DNA of 64,000 bases, from contig OU862928.1 in NCBI GenBank assembly GCA_917880885.1, positions 36,134,962 to 36,198,961 of the forward strand. The letters are read 5' to 3'. Shown here in pieces: positions 11,531-23,065 of the stretch. Made by a program: the position numbers and the translations under genes. Position 1 is the stretch's first letter. Every line of letters begins with the position of its first letter. This DNA is from Limnephilus marmoratus. Lineage: Eukaryota > Arthropoda > Insecta > Trichoptera > Limnephilidae. The notes under the pieces were generated by a model. The model had not been told where the DNA came from, ran no database searches, and was given only the letters and a program-made list of their open reading frames with translations.

Positions 11531-14149
11531 TTAACTCTTTGAAGTACTGTGGTTTCAAAATTCGGCCACCTTGAAAATAAATAATTATGCTAAAACGGCC
11601 ATCTATTGACAAGTTTTTTAAATGCCATGTGAGACATAGATTCTCTACTATTTAGTTTCCAATAGCGATAATAGGTGGCTTTGCACGGTTTGGTTATGTG
11701 TTTGACAATTGCCAGCGAATTGTGGTTTTTTGTGATCTCCGACTTTAAAGTGAAATATAACGGTATGTATTTCGAATTTTTGTCCATTTCTTATGAATTC
11801 TAGTGCCCTTGTATTTCATTTGTTGAATTATCAATAAGAAATGTCTATAAATATAGTATTTTTTTGTAAAATCGAAATTTTTTGGTGGTTTTGCTTTTCG
11901 ACCACCGTACTTGAGGTAATTTTTTTAGTCTTACAACATGGTTATTCTGATTTTATAATTTTACAGATACACCATGCCGAAGAAAGGTCTTCGCCAAGAA
12001 GAAATCGCAGGAATACTTTTAGAAGAGATACCTTCTGATGATGACAGTTGTTATGGGTGCTCAGACAATGAGGAAGAGGATCTACAGGAGGAGCATCTAG
12101 CAAATGTCACAGTTAGCGCCTCTTCGGACGATGATGATGATGAACTGCCTCTATCTTGTGTGAGGAATCAAATCCCGGCGTCTTCTTCATCTACCACACT
12201 CGATCACCCTATAGCAGGCACATCCAGCCCTTCTGGTTCACAATCACCATCTACTTTTGATGTTCATCTTTCGCGTACGCGTAACCGACCAGTATCGTCT
12301 TCTCCATCTGCCCAGTATAGTCCTAATATCTCAATGTCCGTTTTGTCATCCACCGCTGCTGTTCCAGGCACAACTGCATCTACACCTGTCATACCTGCGA
12401 TTATAGTCGTGCCTAAATGGAGCCGTACGTTCAATACCGCCCTCCCTGGTGAATTCCGTGAAGAAACAGGACTACATAATGACTTTCTTACGATGGAAAA
12501 TCCCACACCTTTGGAAATTTTTCTGAAATTTTGGACTCCTAGTTTGATTGAAAATATCTGCTTCCAGACCAATCTATACGCACAACAAGTCGGGAAAAAT
12601 CACCAACCCAACCGTTCAGGAAATTAAAAAATTCATTGCACTAAATTTAGTAATGGGAATTAAAAAATCCCCCAGTTATAGAGACTATTGGTCATCGTCC
12701 CCTGATTTACACGACCCCTATATTTCAAGATTTATGACAGTCCATAGGTTTGGCTGGCTGTTGTCAAACCTTCATCTCAACGACAATTCATTGATGCCTG
12801 CTAGAGGTCAACTTAATTTCGATAAATTATATAAAATAAGGCCTTTGTTGAACTGCTTGTCAGACACCTTTGATCGAAATTACAAGCCATCACCTACTTT
12901 GGCAATTGACGAGAGCATGGTCAAATTCAAAGGCCGCAGCACATTGAAGCAATACATGCCCAAAAAACCCATTAAAAGAGGCTATAAGATCTGGATGATG
13001 TGTGCAGAAAATGGATACAACTTAAAATTTGAAATATACACAGGAAAAATTGGTGACTACGCTGAGTCTAACTTAGGGCCAAGAGTTGTCTTAAATTTTT
13101 GTCAATCTATTCAAGGTCGTAACTACACAGTTTACTTTGATAATTATTTTAATTGCTACCCCCTACAAAAACAGCTGAAAGATATGAATATTCGCTCATG
13201 TGGAACTGTCCAATCAACCAGAAAATATTTGCCTAAGATGAAGGATGATAAAAACCTAAAAAGAGGTGAATATGACTGGTACGTGAGTGATACAGGAATT
13301 TCCATGATAAAATGGAGAGATAGAAGAGCTGTACACCTCCTTTCAAACTTTCACAACCCAAAGGATGCCATGCATGTCAACCGTAAAGAGAAAACTGGTG
13401 AGATCACAAGGGTGCCATGTCCGTTGGCTCTAAATAATTATAACAACTGCATGAATTATGTGGATAAGTTTGATCAAAAGAAGGCGGTTTACTCGATAAA
13501 CAGAAAGTCTAAAAAATGGTGGCATCGTTTATTTTTCCACTTTTTAGATGCAACAATTGTAAATTCTTACATTGTTTACACAGAACTCTGCAAGTTGGGT
13601 AAGGCTGACAAAGACAATCCATTGAGGCTCAAAGATTTCAGGAGGCAAGTTTACAGAGGACTTTTGGCTGAAGAGGAGCTGAAATGCACCAAAAAGCGTG
13701 GGTCCACATCTGAGGTGGTGGAAATTAAGAGACATAAGCCTTACGTGGACCCTGAAATACGTCTGAAAAATAGCGCCCACCGGCCAGAACATACTACTTC
13801 ACGTCGTTGTGCGAATTGTAGTACAAAAGACAGGCCCATACGTTCCAACTGGATATGTTGTGTTTGCAAAGTACCCCTTTGTGTAAAAAAAGATAAAAAC
13901 TGTTTTGAAAATTTCCACAATTAGTCATATAAAATGGCCTTTTTTTATTTCTAATAAACTTTTGATTTGAACCTAATATTTTTTTCCCATGTGTACTGTG
14001 GTATAAAATTTTGACCACCTCATTCCTGAAAAGCCTTCAGTCCAATTTTTTTTTAAATATTTTTTCCTCGTTATTATAAGTTACATCAATTGATTAAAAA
14101 AAAAAAAGGTAAAAAATAAGAAAAAAAAGTTCGTACCTCAAGGAGTTAA
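11531..14149 (+). mobile_element. piggyBac-family DNA transposon
   Basis: The element (11535-14145) is flanked by TTAA at 11531-11534 and 14146-14149. TIRs are CTCTTTGAAGTAC at the left and GTACCTCAAGGAG at the right, 11 of 13 matching when inverted. A subterminal direct repeat of about 28 bp (GTACTGTGGT..., ending CCACCT) sits at 11545 and again near 13993, a possible transposase-binding motif. A single transposase gene with one frameshift occupies the interior. The insertion lies within an RTE LINE. Confidence 0.93.
11974..13924 (+). pseudogene. piggyBac transposase, one frameshift
   Basis: This cut-and-paste transposase acts at TTAA sites. The first frame starts at 11974 (MPKKGLRQEEIAG) with an acidic, Ser-rich N-terminus (DDDDDE). 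It runs into SLIENICFQTNLYAQQ. The second frame continues from about 12600 (TNPTVQEIKKFIALNLVMG). The break coincides with an A5 run at 12595-12599, where one extra A accounts for the shift. The three catalytic aspartates of the family appear in IDESMVKF (12908-12910), YFDNYF (13139-13141) and NYVDKFDQ (13463-13465). The C-terminus has the Cys-rich zinc-binding domain (CANC...CCVCKVPLC, then CFENFH). Combined length is about 650 residues, usual for the family. The near-intact state suggests recent activity, or a sequencing slip at the A run. Confidence 0.92.
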
Positions 14150-14661
14150 AGTCCAGACTGCTGTCCAGAAACACGAAGATATTAGTGTACAAAACACTTA
14201 TCAGACCAGTACTTACGTACGCGGCTGAGACTTGGGTACTAACTAAGAGGAATGAGCGAGCACTGGACGTTTTTGAAAGAAAAATTTTGAGGCGCATCTT
14301 CGGACCGGTTCTAGAAAATGGATTTTGGCGCAGACGTTATAACAATGAGCTCTATACCTACTTTGTTTAAGGAGCTAAACGTCGCAAAATTTATAAAACT
14401 GGGAAGACTTCGGTGGCTGGGTCATGTGGAGAGAATGACCGAGCATCAAGCACCAAAGTCCCTGCTGAACTCAAGACCAATAGGGCGAAGGAGCCTGGGA
14501 AGACCAAGACTAAGATGGAGCGACAACGTCCTCAAAGACATATATCTATCTTGGAGCTTCCAAACTGGAGAGAGCTGGCACAAAACCGAGATGAGTGGAG
14601 GAAGACTCTTGAGGAGGCCAAGACCCACCAGGGGTTGTAGAGCCAATAGTGATGATGAATG
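14150..14661 (+). pseudogene. RTE-type LINE, part after the piggyBac insertion
   Basis: The frame reads LVYKTLIRPVLTYAAETWVLTKRNERALDVFERKILRRIFGPV, the thumb-to-C-terminus of an RTE reverse transcriptase. It then gives LGRLRWLGHVERMTEHQ and PIGRRSLGRPRLRWSDNVLKDI with a frame slip. It ends GTTGTAGAGCCAATAGTGATGATGA. It is the same family as 8112-8486 and 55108-55347. Together with 11409-11530 it forms one 5'-truncated copy. Confidence 0.85.
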
Positions 14662-14668
14662 TACTTGT

Positions 14669-15063
14669 TAAAATCAGCACCATAACCATTATACCTCTAA
14701 AACACGTACCGACATCTAAAACGTGCGGGGTTCTCTTCATAACATCTGTCAAAAATTCAAACCAAATGATAAGTTCGCAGAGAACAAACAATAAATCTAG
14801 TGAACGAATTCAAAAATTCGCCTGAAATCAAAGTGATGCCATATAAAAAAATCGGTGTGGAATTTTACTAAATTAATAGGAACATTTTCGGAGACGGGAC
14901 ATTTTCATGTAGTGACGTTACGAGCCCAAATAATGGATGTATTTATTTAAAATAAAAATAAATGTACATTTCTAAAAAATTTTACTAACATTTTCGAAAT
15001 CTTAGTAAAAAGATCTATTCATTTGAATTTTTCCAAGTCGTTATGAAATCCATGCAAGTGGCC
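14669..15063 (-). mobile_element. 825-bp TIR element, copy 2, right half
   Basis: This continues the element from 11403 and ends ATGCAAGTGGCC. Shared blocks include GCGAATTTTTGAATT (inverted), GACGGGACATTTTCATG and AGATCTATTC. TACTTGT is present at both junctions with the RTE (about 11395 and 14664), a plausible short TSD. A segment of about 40 bp present in the intact copies is missing at the junction. Confidence 0.75.
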
Positions 15064-15419
15064 TGTAATAATAAAATTGTTGGTTAGGTACCTACTTTAT
15101 AAAAAATATAAGCGTAAACTATCATAATTTGAGAAATGTATGAACGCATATAAGAAACAACTTTAAAAAATACCTATAATTTTATGGCTAAAATAATATT
15201 GGGTAGGTAGGCATGAAAGAATGTTTGGGATATCTGGTCAAAGTTAAAAAGTCATTCGTCCGGAACCAGCGGACCCGCTTGGAAGAGAAAAAAACCTGAC
15301 CGACAGAGACCTTTTATTTTTGACCATATGTGCTTAGCGCCCAGTGTTCGATCACCCACCAAAAGTTCACATTTAATACATAATTGTTTTACGGACATTT
15401 GGATGTTTGGATATTTGGA

Positions 15420-15480
15420 TGATTTGTGTAGCGCCGTTTTTGTGAAAATCTCCTCAAGAGCACTGTACAAACTTATAATA
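15420..15480 (-). repeat. CR1/L2-like LINE 3' hairpin end, inverted
   Basis: TAGCGCCGTTTTTGTGAAAATC then CCTCAAGAGCAC is the inverse of the terminal block seen at 9050-9085. It sits head to head with the copy that follows. Confidence 0.5.
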
Positions 15481-15494
15481 GGAATATTTCCACA

Positions 15495-16400
15495 ATCTTA
15501 CTACTAACTACAGAATGGCCCCACCTTACATCTCCGAATTATGCGTCCCGGAAAATACCGGTCCGACGCAATTAACCCTTAGATCAGCAACTTCATCTGC
15601 CAAAGGCTTTAGTCTGCCCTAAACGAAAGCCAAATACTAAGTTTGGAGATCGTGCTTTAGGAGTATCTGGGCCTAAGGCTTCGAATAGACTCCCTCCGGA
15701 ATTAAGATGCAATACAAGCCCAACAGAGTTTAGGTCCAAACTAAAAACCTACCTTTTTGGGCTCTCATACCATTAATTTAAATATACCTATCTGAGAGTA
15801 TCATACTTGTATTGCCTGTGATATGTCTTAATCACACTTTTCTTACAGAATTAAAATTACCCGAGTCCTTACACATCAATCTGTCTCTTGACGAATCACA
15901 TTTAGGAAGATCAAATCCTTATAGGTACTACTCAAAGATATTGAAATATTTGAATATCTTTGGTACTACTGCACCACCCACCATTAAATGTTGCTTTTAC
16001 TTTACAAAATACACTCATCAAAGAATACCTACATTACATATTATTATTAAAATATTTTTTCAGGATTAAATAACATGTGTTCACAATAATGTCCTCTGCG
16101 TGTGAACTATATCTAAATTTCTTTAAATGGATAATATAGTGTTAATTTCAAGCGACCTCCCAGGTAAGTATTGTCCTGTTTTTAATAAATTTTAGGCAGC
16201 ATCGCGGTCATTGGTCAAAATATTGTACCTAGATATATTTTCGTATCGGTGATCAATGAACCGGTGTATGCAATTTGTAGCCATAAGTTTGTCTAGCTTG
16301 TAGTTTTTTTTGATTTTTAGAAATGTACCTATTATAAGTTTGTACAGCGCCCTTGAGGTGATTTTTCAAAAAAATGGCACTGTAAAATAATCATCCAAAT
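15495..16400 (+). pseudogene. CR1/L2-like LINE fragment, RT C-terminus plus 3' UTR
   Basis: MAPPYISELCVPENTGPTQLTLRSATSSA is followed by an interrupted stretch corresponding to FGDRALGVSGPKASNRLPPELR...FRSKLKTYLFGLS. This is the C-terminal motif of CR1/L2 reverse transcriptases, equivalent to APAYISELCVRQNLSDRQLTLRS at 23807. Stops and frame changes break it. The 3' UTR matches 8625-9118 and ends with the CCTTGAGGTGATTTTT hairpin block at about 16350. Confidence 0.7.
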
Positions 16401-16429
16401 GCTTTAGATTTTATGTCCGGGTTAAATCG

Positions 16430-17808
16430 TTCCCGCAGGAAAAACTTAACCCTTTCACGCACTTTTCCACAAATGATCACCCATTCAATCCACGTTATGC
16501 ACTTGCACTATAGAAGTAGGATAATGCATACAAAATAATATAAGAACAACATGTCAAAGAGACCAAATGGGAAAATAATTCACCGACTCCAGATATTTTC
16601 ATATCAGAGGGTTCGGCTCGGTAGAACTCCTAATTGGACCTATAAATCCTACTGATCCCTCAATATAAATATTTAAAAAAATCTTTTATAATCCTACCCA
16701 TATGTTTTTAAGATGACTGATTTTTGCATTTTTATATATAAATTTTTTGACAAATCTAATATGCCTAAATTTTGATTGAGAGACCTAGGTATAATGCCAG
16801 TAGCCGAAAGAACAAATGGTAATATTTTTATACCTAGTCTGAGAATGCCAAATTCTTTTAATCTCATTTCCTAAATCTGTATATTTTCTTAATTTTTCAG
16901 AAACAGTTTTTTGAATATTACAGGAATTTGGAATAGCTACATCAATGATATAAGTTATTTTTTTTAATTTTGACATGTAAAACTATATCAGGTCTATTAT
17001 GACTAATTGTTCTGTCTGTTAGTATAGTTTTATCATAATATATTTTATAAAATTCATTTTCTAAAAATGAATTTGGTTCATATTCATAATATGGTAGGTA
17101 CTATATTACGGCAGTCAATCAAGTTATGTTTAATTACCAAACTTTGGTGGATTATTTTCAAAACCTGATTGTGCCTAAATGTATACTCGGACGACGCTAA
17201 TACAGAACATCCAGAAATAATATGTTCTATAGTTTCCGGAAAAGCCAATCATTTTCTACATAAATCATCAATTAGATTTATATCTTTGATTATAATATGC
17301 TTCCTCTAATTTTTAGTATTAATGACTCTTTCTTGAATGGCAAGCATAAATCCTTCTATTTCTGCGCTCAACTCTCCAATACTCAACCATTTTGTTGACG
17401 AAAGTTTGTCAACATACGTTTGGTTGAGATAATTGAAGTGTTTTGCGTGAATAATTTTATTTGACCAGAAATCTAATAATTCCTGGTTAGTATTTATAAG
17501 AATGTTGGCATTCTCGTCATATAAATTTAAAGGTGTAATGTTTCTACCTGCCTTGCAAATTATTTTGTGCATTTCTGAGCTATTAGCTTTCCTACGGAAA
17601 AAAATTCTAAGCATTTCTAACCTGATTGTGCTTCAAAGGTGTTATTTTGACTCCCTACACCTCTACCTCCTGAATTTCTAGGTAAATTAATTCGTTCTAT
17701 AGCTGAATTTGGATGATGGCAATTAAACTTTGTTAACGTACGTAGTTCTAAGTAATCGTTCTAAACTATCTAAATCTGTATTGGACCATTTAATTATATA
17801 TTATCATT
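16430..17808 (-). pseudogene. RLE-type LINE fragment, copy 1
   Basis: This is the minus-strand counterpart of the copy at 49655-51616. It includes RKANSSEMHKIICKAGRNITPLNLYDENANILINTNQELLDFWSNKIIHAKHFNYLNQ, then INDLC-type zinc-knuckle and RPDxxLHDKIKK-type endonuclease residues in a broken frame. It is 5'-truncated at about 17808 (FNCHHPNSAIERINLPRNLGG region retained) and carries several indels, for example a CAT-to-TAG-rich stretch around 17090-17260. It keeps Gln at the codon that is TAG in the other copy. Confidence 0.75.
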
Positions 17809-18199
17809 ATAATTGACTTGCATACTTTTCAGATCTGCCCATTAAAAATTGTTTTAAACATTGTTATTATATCACTTAGGTGCATTTGGAAATTACTTAA
17901 TTCGGTTTGAAAGCGTCGATGCGCTCAGGTGATAAAACCAACGCGACGGTAAGCTATAAACTTTTGCTTTCGCTGCGACGATAAACCGTCAACCTTGCAA
18001 ATACTACTTTATTACAGCCCGGTACCTAGGTATATTAGATGATTTTAAGGTCGGCTTTGTTGGACTGTCGAGCTTAGCGGGGCTCGGAACATAGTCCGTA
18101 TATAAGCCTAGATATTATCACCAGTAGGTATTACACGGATTGTATATGATTTTATTGGAGGAACGAGGAATATATTATTTTAAAATGAATAAATTGTGA
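17809..18199. other. No gene recognised
   Basis: This is intergenic AT-rich sequence. I see nothing supportable. Confidence 0.35.
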
Positions 18200-18312
18200 A
18201 ATAATACAAATTAATCAAATAAAATTTATTTGGCACGCAGGGATTCGATCCCGCGACCTTCGGAATGGGAGTCAAGAGCCTTACCACTGGACTACGCCGG
18301 CCGTCGTATGGA
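18200..18312 (-). repeat. SINE-A, tRNA-related head only
   Basis: The inverse of a tRNA-like head is present: B-box-like GGGATTCGATCCC, and A-box region AAGAGCCTTACCACTGGACTACG on the plus strand. The adjoining AATCAAATAAAATTTATTTG is the start of the body shared with 26520-26655, 48830-48925 and 49440-49535. Confidence 0.65.
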
Positions 18313-18435
18313 CAAAACGCCGCCCGGTTTCTTCTTTACATCCGAAATCAGACAAAATAAAGCATTCCTTGCTCAGACTTCAGCAAGAAACATTGCCAAA
18401 ATGCATGTTTTTCGTTTAAAACCTAAGAAACTTAA

Positions 18436-19325
18436 TTTAGGAGGCGGGAATGGGTACCGCCGCCCGAGAACCATTTATTAATAACCTACACTAGGCTTGT
18501 TGAAAAAGTATCGATATATCGATATTTTTAATTCAATATATCGTTATTTTTAGCCGATATATTTTGTTCCGATATATCGATACAAAATATTCAATATCGA
18601 AAATTGTATCAAAAACGATATTTTTTTAAATTTATGTTTTTAAAGTCACTAGAATCCAAAACCGTATAGGAACGAACGGAAAAAGTAACTGTATTTGGTC
18701 ATGACATCTGGAGGTTGAAATTTTAACTATTAATAGCTTACAAATCTATTGTCTTTGCATTAGTATTAGTGATCACTAATACTATCTCATATGTGTAGGT
18801 ACATACATAGAAATGTATGCTATTTTTCGCAATTTTTTTCTAAGCCACCCTATGCGTTGGTTCCCAATTGTCTATGATTATTGACTATACCTTGTTCCAA
18901 ACACGAAGTCCTTTTTGACAGATTAATACGCCAATAGAATGTTGCTGAGACGCATACAAAGTTTGTATGCGTCTCAGTTTACATATAAGTTAGAAGACAG
19001 CTTTTTAGTTTTTGATATTTTTGTAATGATATTTTTGTAATAAAAATGAATATCTACTGATAAAAATACTTTCATTTTTATTGAGATTTTTGTACATTAA
19101 AAAAGCATATTGTGTGTAAAAATTACTATTGATAATATTGACTGAATACACTATTATTTTAAAAACGCAAAATCTCTTGAAAATTTGACCGATATACCTA
19201 TCGATATTTTTTCCTCGACATATCGACGTCGATATTGATATTTTAATAAATATCGATACATCGATATTTTTTTTCACTTTCGACATCCCTAACCTACACC
19301 TCTACCATAGGTCACAGGAAATAGG
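18436..19325 (+). repeat. LINE-1059 5' end split by a hAT
   Basis: TTAGGAGGCGGGAATGGGTACCGCCGCC...ATTTATTAATA precedes the hAT, and ACCTACACCTCTACCATAGGTCAC follows it. Together they match the 5' end of the full LINE at 60145-60060. The hAT target (18484-18491) lies in the segment corresponding to CCAACACCTCTGCC. Confidence 0.7.
18492..19291. mobile_element. Non-autonomous hAT-type element, 800 bp
   Basis: It has 8-bp target duplications ACCTACAC at 18484-18491 and 19292-19299. Imperfect TIRs are TAGGCTTGTTGAAAAAG and CTTTCGACATCCCTA. Both ends carry clusters of TATCGATA/CGATATATCG palindromes. The transposase is absent. An 8-bp TSD with TAGGG/TAGGC ends places it in the hAT superfamily. Confidence 0.8.
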
Positions 19326-19750
19326 TAGCATCTTAACCGACTCGACCATTAGAACCTACCTACATTTTTTCTGTAATTTTTGTCGATTTTATATTCAGAA
19401 TTAACCCCTCAGGCCCCGACCATATTCGGTCAGTAGACCAGAATATTTCCGCTTTGCAATAAAATCCAAAAAAAATAGAATATTTGTGAACGTTTCCGAA
19501 AATTAAAAACTGTTTTTATAATTTTTTTTAAAAAGTTTTTAAAATGGCGCACCGCACGTTTTTTCCAACTAAAATTACTGGTAACGAAAACAAAATAAAA
19601 ACAAACATTTTTTAGACAAATGCATTGTAAACATTTCGTCAAATTATTTTTTTGCTGTTCAATGCAAAAATAATTAATAAAAAAATTCCAAAAGTTTCAT
19701 AATATTTTTTCAAATTGCGAATTCACATTTGAATTATTTTGTGGTAATCC
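19326..19750. other. No gene; possible piggyBac-like MITE end
   Basis: AATTAACCCCTCAGGCCCCGACC at 19400 resembles TTTAACTCCTCAGGCCTCGGGCC at 29716. Both look like TTAA-plus-TIR ends of one repeat, but no partner end was found. Confidence 0.3.
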
Positions 19751-19754
19751 TTTG

Positions 19755-20320
19755 AATTTTAATACCTATAAAACGTGGTGTTTTCTCTCTCTAAACCGTT
19801 TAGATCATATTTCTAACCATGATAGTAAGGGAGGCACAACGATTAGCATCTTAACCCCAGGGGTTCGCCAATGCTACGTGTTTTCGATATTATTTTATGG
19901 AATAGAAGCATGGAAGCTTACTGAAGAACTAATTAGGCAACTTGAGGCATTCGAGATGTGGATCTACAGAAGATTAGGTAGGTACTTAAAATAAGCTCGA
20001 TGGACAGGGTTACGAATGAAGATGTTATGGTTCGTATGAATAAAGAAAAAGAAGTTATTAAAACTGTAAAAATCCGAAAACTTCAATATCTTGGACATGT
20101 GAAGAGACATCCAGAGAAGTATGAGATCTTGCATTTCATAATGCAGGGAAAGATTGCCGGAAGACGGGGCCCTGGAAGGAGAAACTCATGGCTGAAAAAC
20201 CTGAGACAGTGGTTTGGCCAGTCTACTGTAGAGTTGTTCCGGGCCGCAGTAAACAAAGTCCGCATAGCCAACATGATAGCCAACCTCCGTTGAACGGACA
20301 TTGCACAAGAAGAAGGTTAG
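19755..20320 (+). pseudogene. RTE-type LINE fragment, third lineage
   Basis: The first part reads SILFYGIEAWKLTEELIRQLEAFEMWIYRRLG. After a frame change at a small insertion (about 19977-19992) it continues DRVTNEDVMVRMNKEKEVIKTVKIRKLQYLGHVKRHPEKYEILHFIMQGKIAGRRGPGRRNSWLKNLRQWFGQSTVELFRAAVNKVRIANMIANLR. This is the RTE C-terminal pattern (YxGHVxR, GKIxGRRxxGRRxxSWLKNLR), distinct from the TGATGA and TTAG families here. It is 5'-truncated. Confidence 0.75.
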
Positions 20321-20496
20321 CAATATTATCCCTAATTTTTTCCATATTTTTGGCAGCCATCTTTTTAAATGATTACAAAGTTCTTCAACGATCTTATTTT
20401 TAACCTAGAAAGTGTCTCAGATAATATTCGATTTTATTTATATGGGACACCTATTGACTTTTTCTAAAAGGCTAAATGAATAATAATTTAATTTTG

Positions 20497-21205
20497 GTAA
20501 ATTTATACAAAGCCGGGACCAGCTCATTTTGGACAAAAATAAATAAATATATACCCCAGGTAATAATTAGATGTAATTAATTCCGTGAGCGGAAATTGAA
20601 AATAATGTATATTATCGTCAATTTCTTAAATTTAAAAATACGAAAATGTCATTTTTCAATGACTTCCATGTTGTTATCTTTACTTTAAAAAACAGCCTAC
20701 GTTTTTGAATGGTTTGTCTGGCTACGCAGGGTTTGTTTAGCGGGCTTGTGAATATTATCTTCTTTAAAAATCAGCCTACGTTTTTAAATGGTTTTCTGGC
20801 TACGCAGGGTTTGTCTAGCGGGCTTGTGTGACAGATCGGCCGCGCCATGTCAGTTTCGAAGACGCGAAGTGAATTTTGATTTTACGCAATTGAAATTTAA
20901 AATGCATCATTTTCCGCCTCCCCCAATGCAAAAAGTTTCCGAAATACGTAATTCTAACAATTATTCAACTTCTGCAAAGTGTTTTTTCGTGAAAAAGTGC
21001 ATATTACCGCCTTTGCACTTTGAAAAATGACATTTTCGTAGATATTTTTAAATTTAAGAAATTAACGATAATATACATTTTTTTCAATTTCCGCTCACGG
21101 AATTGATTACATCTAATTATTACCTATCTACTGGGGTAAAAATTTATTTTTTTAGTGTAAAATGAGCTGGTCCCGGTTTTGTATAAAATTAATTTAATTT
21201 TGATT
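20497..21205. repeat. Fold-back element, about 170-bp arms
   Basis: Arms at about 20500-20675 and 21018-21195 are inverted copies: CCGGGACCAGCTCATTTT, TCCGTGAGCGGAAATTGA and AAAATGTCATTTTTCA with their complements. The loop contains a direct repeat of about 58 bp (20694-20755 and 20772-20828, GCCTACGTTTTT...GGCTACGCAGGGTTTGT). No ORF or TSD is evident. Confidence 0.7.
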
Positions 21206-22289
21206 GAAATATATACCTAACAATTGACATTATAGGTAACTAAACTTTTCAAGGCGTTTTCAATTAATATATTTTCTTCAATAAATACAAATTAATTAAT
21301 AAACTAACGTTCTAAAATTTAGTAAAATTATTATTTGAATATTTACCGTTTTTTTCCAGGGGTGATACGAACACAAAACTGCCGATTTAATTGTTTTAAA
21401 TCACAAAATTCACCACACATCACTTTTTAATTGTTTTAAAATATTGCACTTTCAAAAATATGTTTTTGAACACAAAACTTACGTACAAAGCGTCAAAATA
21501 TCATAAAAAATACTATAATAATATTAAGAAAGATCTTAAAAGAGTTGAGAACACTTTTGTTATTAAATTTGAACTTTTATTTGAGCGATTTATTTAGTGA
21601 AAATACTGTTTTTTCATCGCGCCGGAGAGTTTTAATGAAAAAATGTCAACTTTTGTGTTTTTGTCTATTGTTTCATCGATAATCGTCGGATTCTATCGAT
21701 TGTTTGTCGGTCAAACTGTCAAATTATCGATCGGTATTGTCTTATGTTTCAATCTAGCGATTTGGGGTGACTTAGATGCCCGAATACGATACGAGAAGCG
21801 CAATATAACAAAAGCAATATCAATTTCAGATCTGCATGTATTGCGCCCTCGACCTCTTACTACGCTATACTGAAATTTAAAACTGTTCGACCCATGAAAT
21901 CCATTGGCCCGTCCCCGTCTGTAAAACAACGCCAAAAGCGAGACAACACCTCACAAAAAGGACCAAACTAAACATAAGAAACATGCTTCCATTTAACATA
22001 CTTTAGCTTTGTATTTTTTGTGCGGAGTTGTTAATTTCCCAGCTGGTTTTTTTTCTGGGCGGAGCCACCGTTTGGACGAGTGAAGGGAACAAGCGTAGGT
22101 GTCGTATGGCGGTGTCTCTTTCCCACTTGTGTAAAGGATACGCCTGTCGATCCTACGCGTACGACCACATCCATATGTACAATTAATATGTAATTGAGGC
22201 GTTTAGAGCGGATGGTGAAAGAAATTGCGTGAAAAATAAGAAAATTAACTGGGTGAAAAAAGTTGTGGAACACAGGATATAAGAACACT
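21206..22289. other. No gene recognised
   Basis: No domain-bearing frame is present. Frames at 21643-21935 on both strands overlap each other and carry no recognisable motif. Confidence 0.35.
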
Positions 22290-22480
22290 ATATAGTTATG
22301 TCTGGGGATGCTGTGTGAAGGGTGTTTTTGAGGTAAGGAAGGAGTAAATCTGGTTCTTGAAAGACACATGTTGTATCAGGGAAGCAAACCATTCCACTGG
22401 CGAGATGTTATACCTACACAAATGCAAGTCGAAAAAGCGACCCGTTCTCATGTGACAATTGTTGTTAAACGCATATGTTT
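22290..22480 (-). repeat. LINE-1059 3' fragment
   Basis: This matches 56640-56815 of the full LINE: GGGGATGCTGTGTGAAGGGT, AAGGAAGGAGTAAATC, AACCATTCCACTGGCGAG and GACCCGTTCTCATGTGACAA. The minus strand encodes HMRTGRFFD, as in the full-length protein C-terminus. It is 5'-truncated. Confidence 0.75.
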
Positions 22481-23060
22481 TGTTCAAATTGAGAGATTAA
22501 AAGCTCCCGACGTCTTTTTTATTATATTAAAGTGCTCAACGTAGGCTATGAACAACACTAGACTGTGAACACATTTATTACACAATTACACTTTACAACC
22601 TGCTTCCCGATAGCCTGAAAACGGAAAATCTAATAAACAAATTTAAAGGAAAAATTGTTCGATCAAGCATGACGAAGGGAACAATTATTGTCAATTTATA
22701 AAACAATTGGGTTTCCATTCAATAAAAAAGCCCAATCTCACTCGTCTATGCATAAATTCTATGGAAATTATCATGATCGTAGAATAGATGAGGTGTGTTC
22801 ACGACCTAAAATTATACGTTCTAAAAATATATTTTTCTGTGGTTTTGATAAGTAAGTAAACAAGACAATTCCGTCACAAATTTTGCGTTTTTTTCCAAAT
22901 AAAATAATTTAACGCTTTTCTCAAAAATTCCATAAAAACGTGAACTTAGCAGTCGAAAATAACACGAATTTTGGCGTAAATCAATGAAATTTTGTCAAAA
23001 ACAATGTGAATTTTCTGATCCAACCCAAGTAGTTTTCACACAACGATAACTCAAGATTAC
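22481..23060. other. No gene recognised
   Basis: AT-rich; nothing supportable. Confidence 0.35.
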
Positions 23061-23065
23061 TGTTA

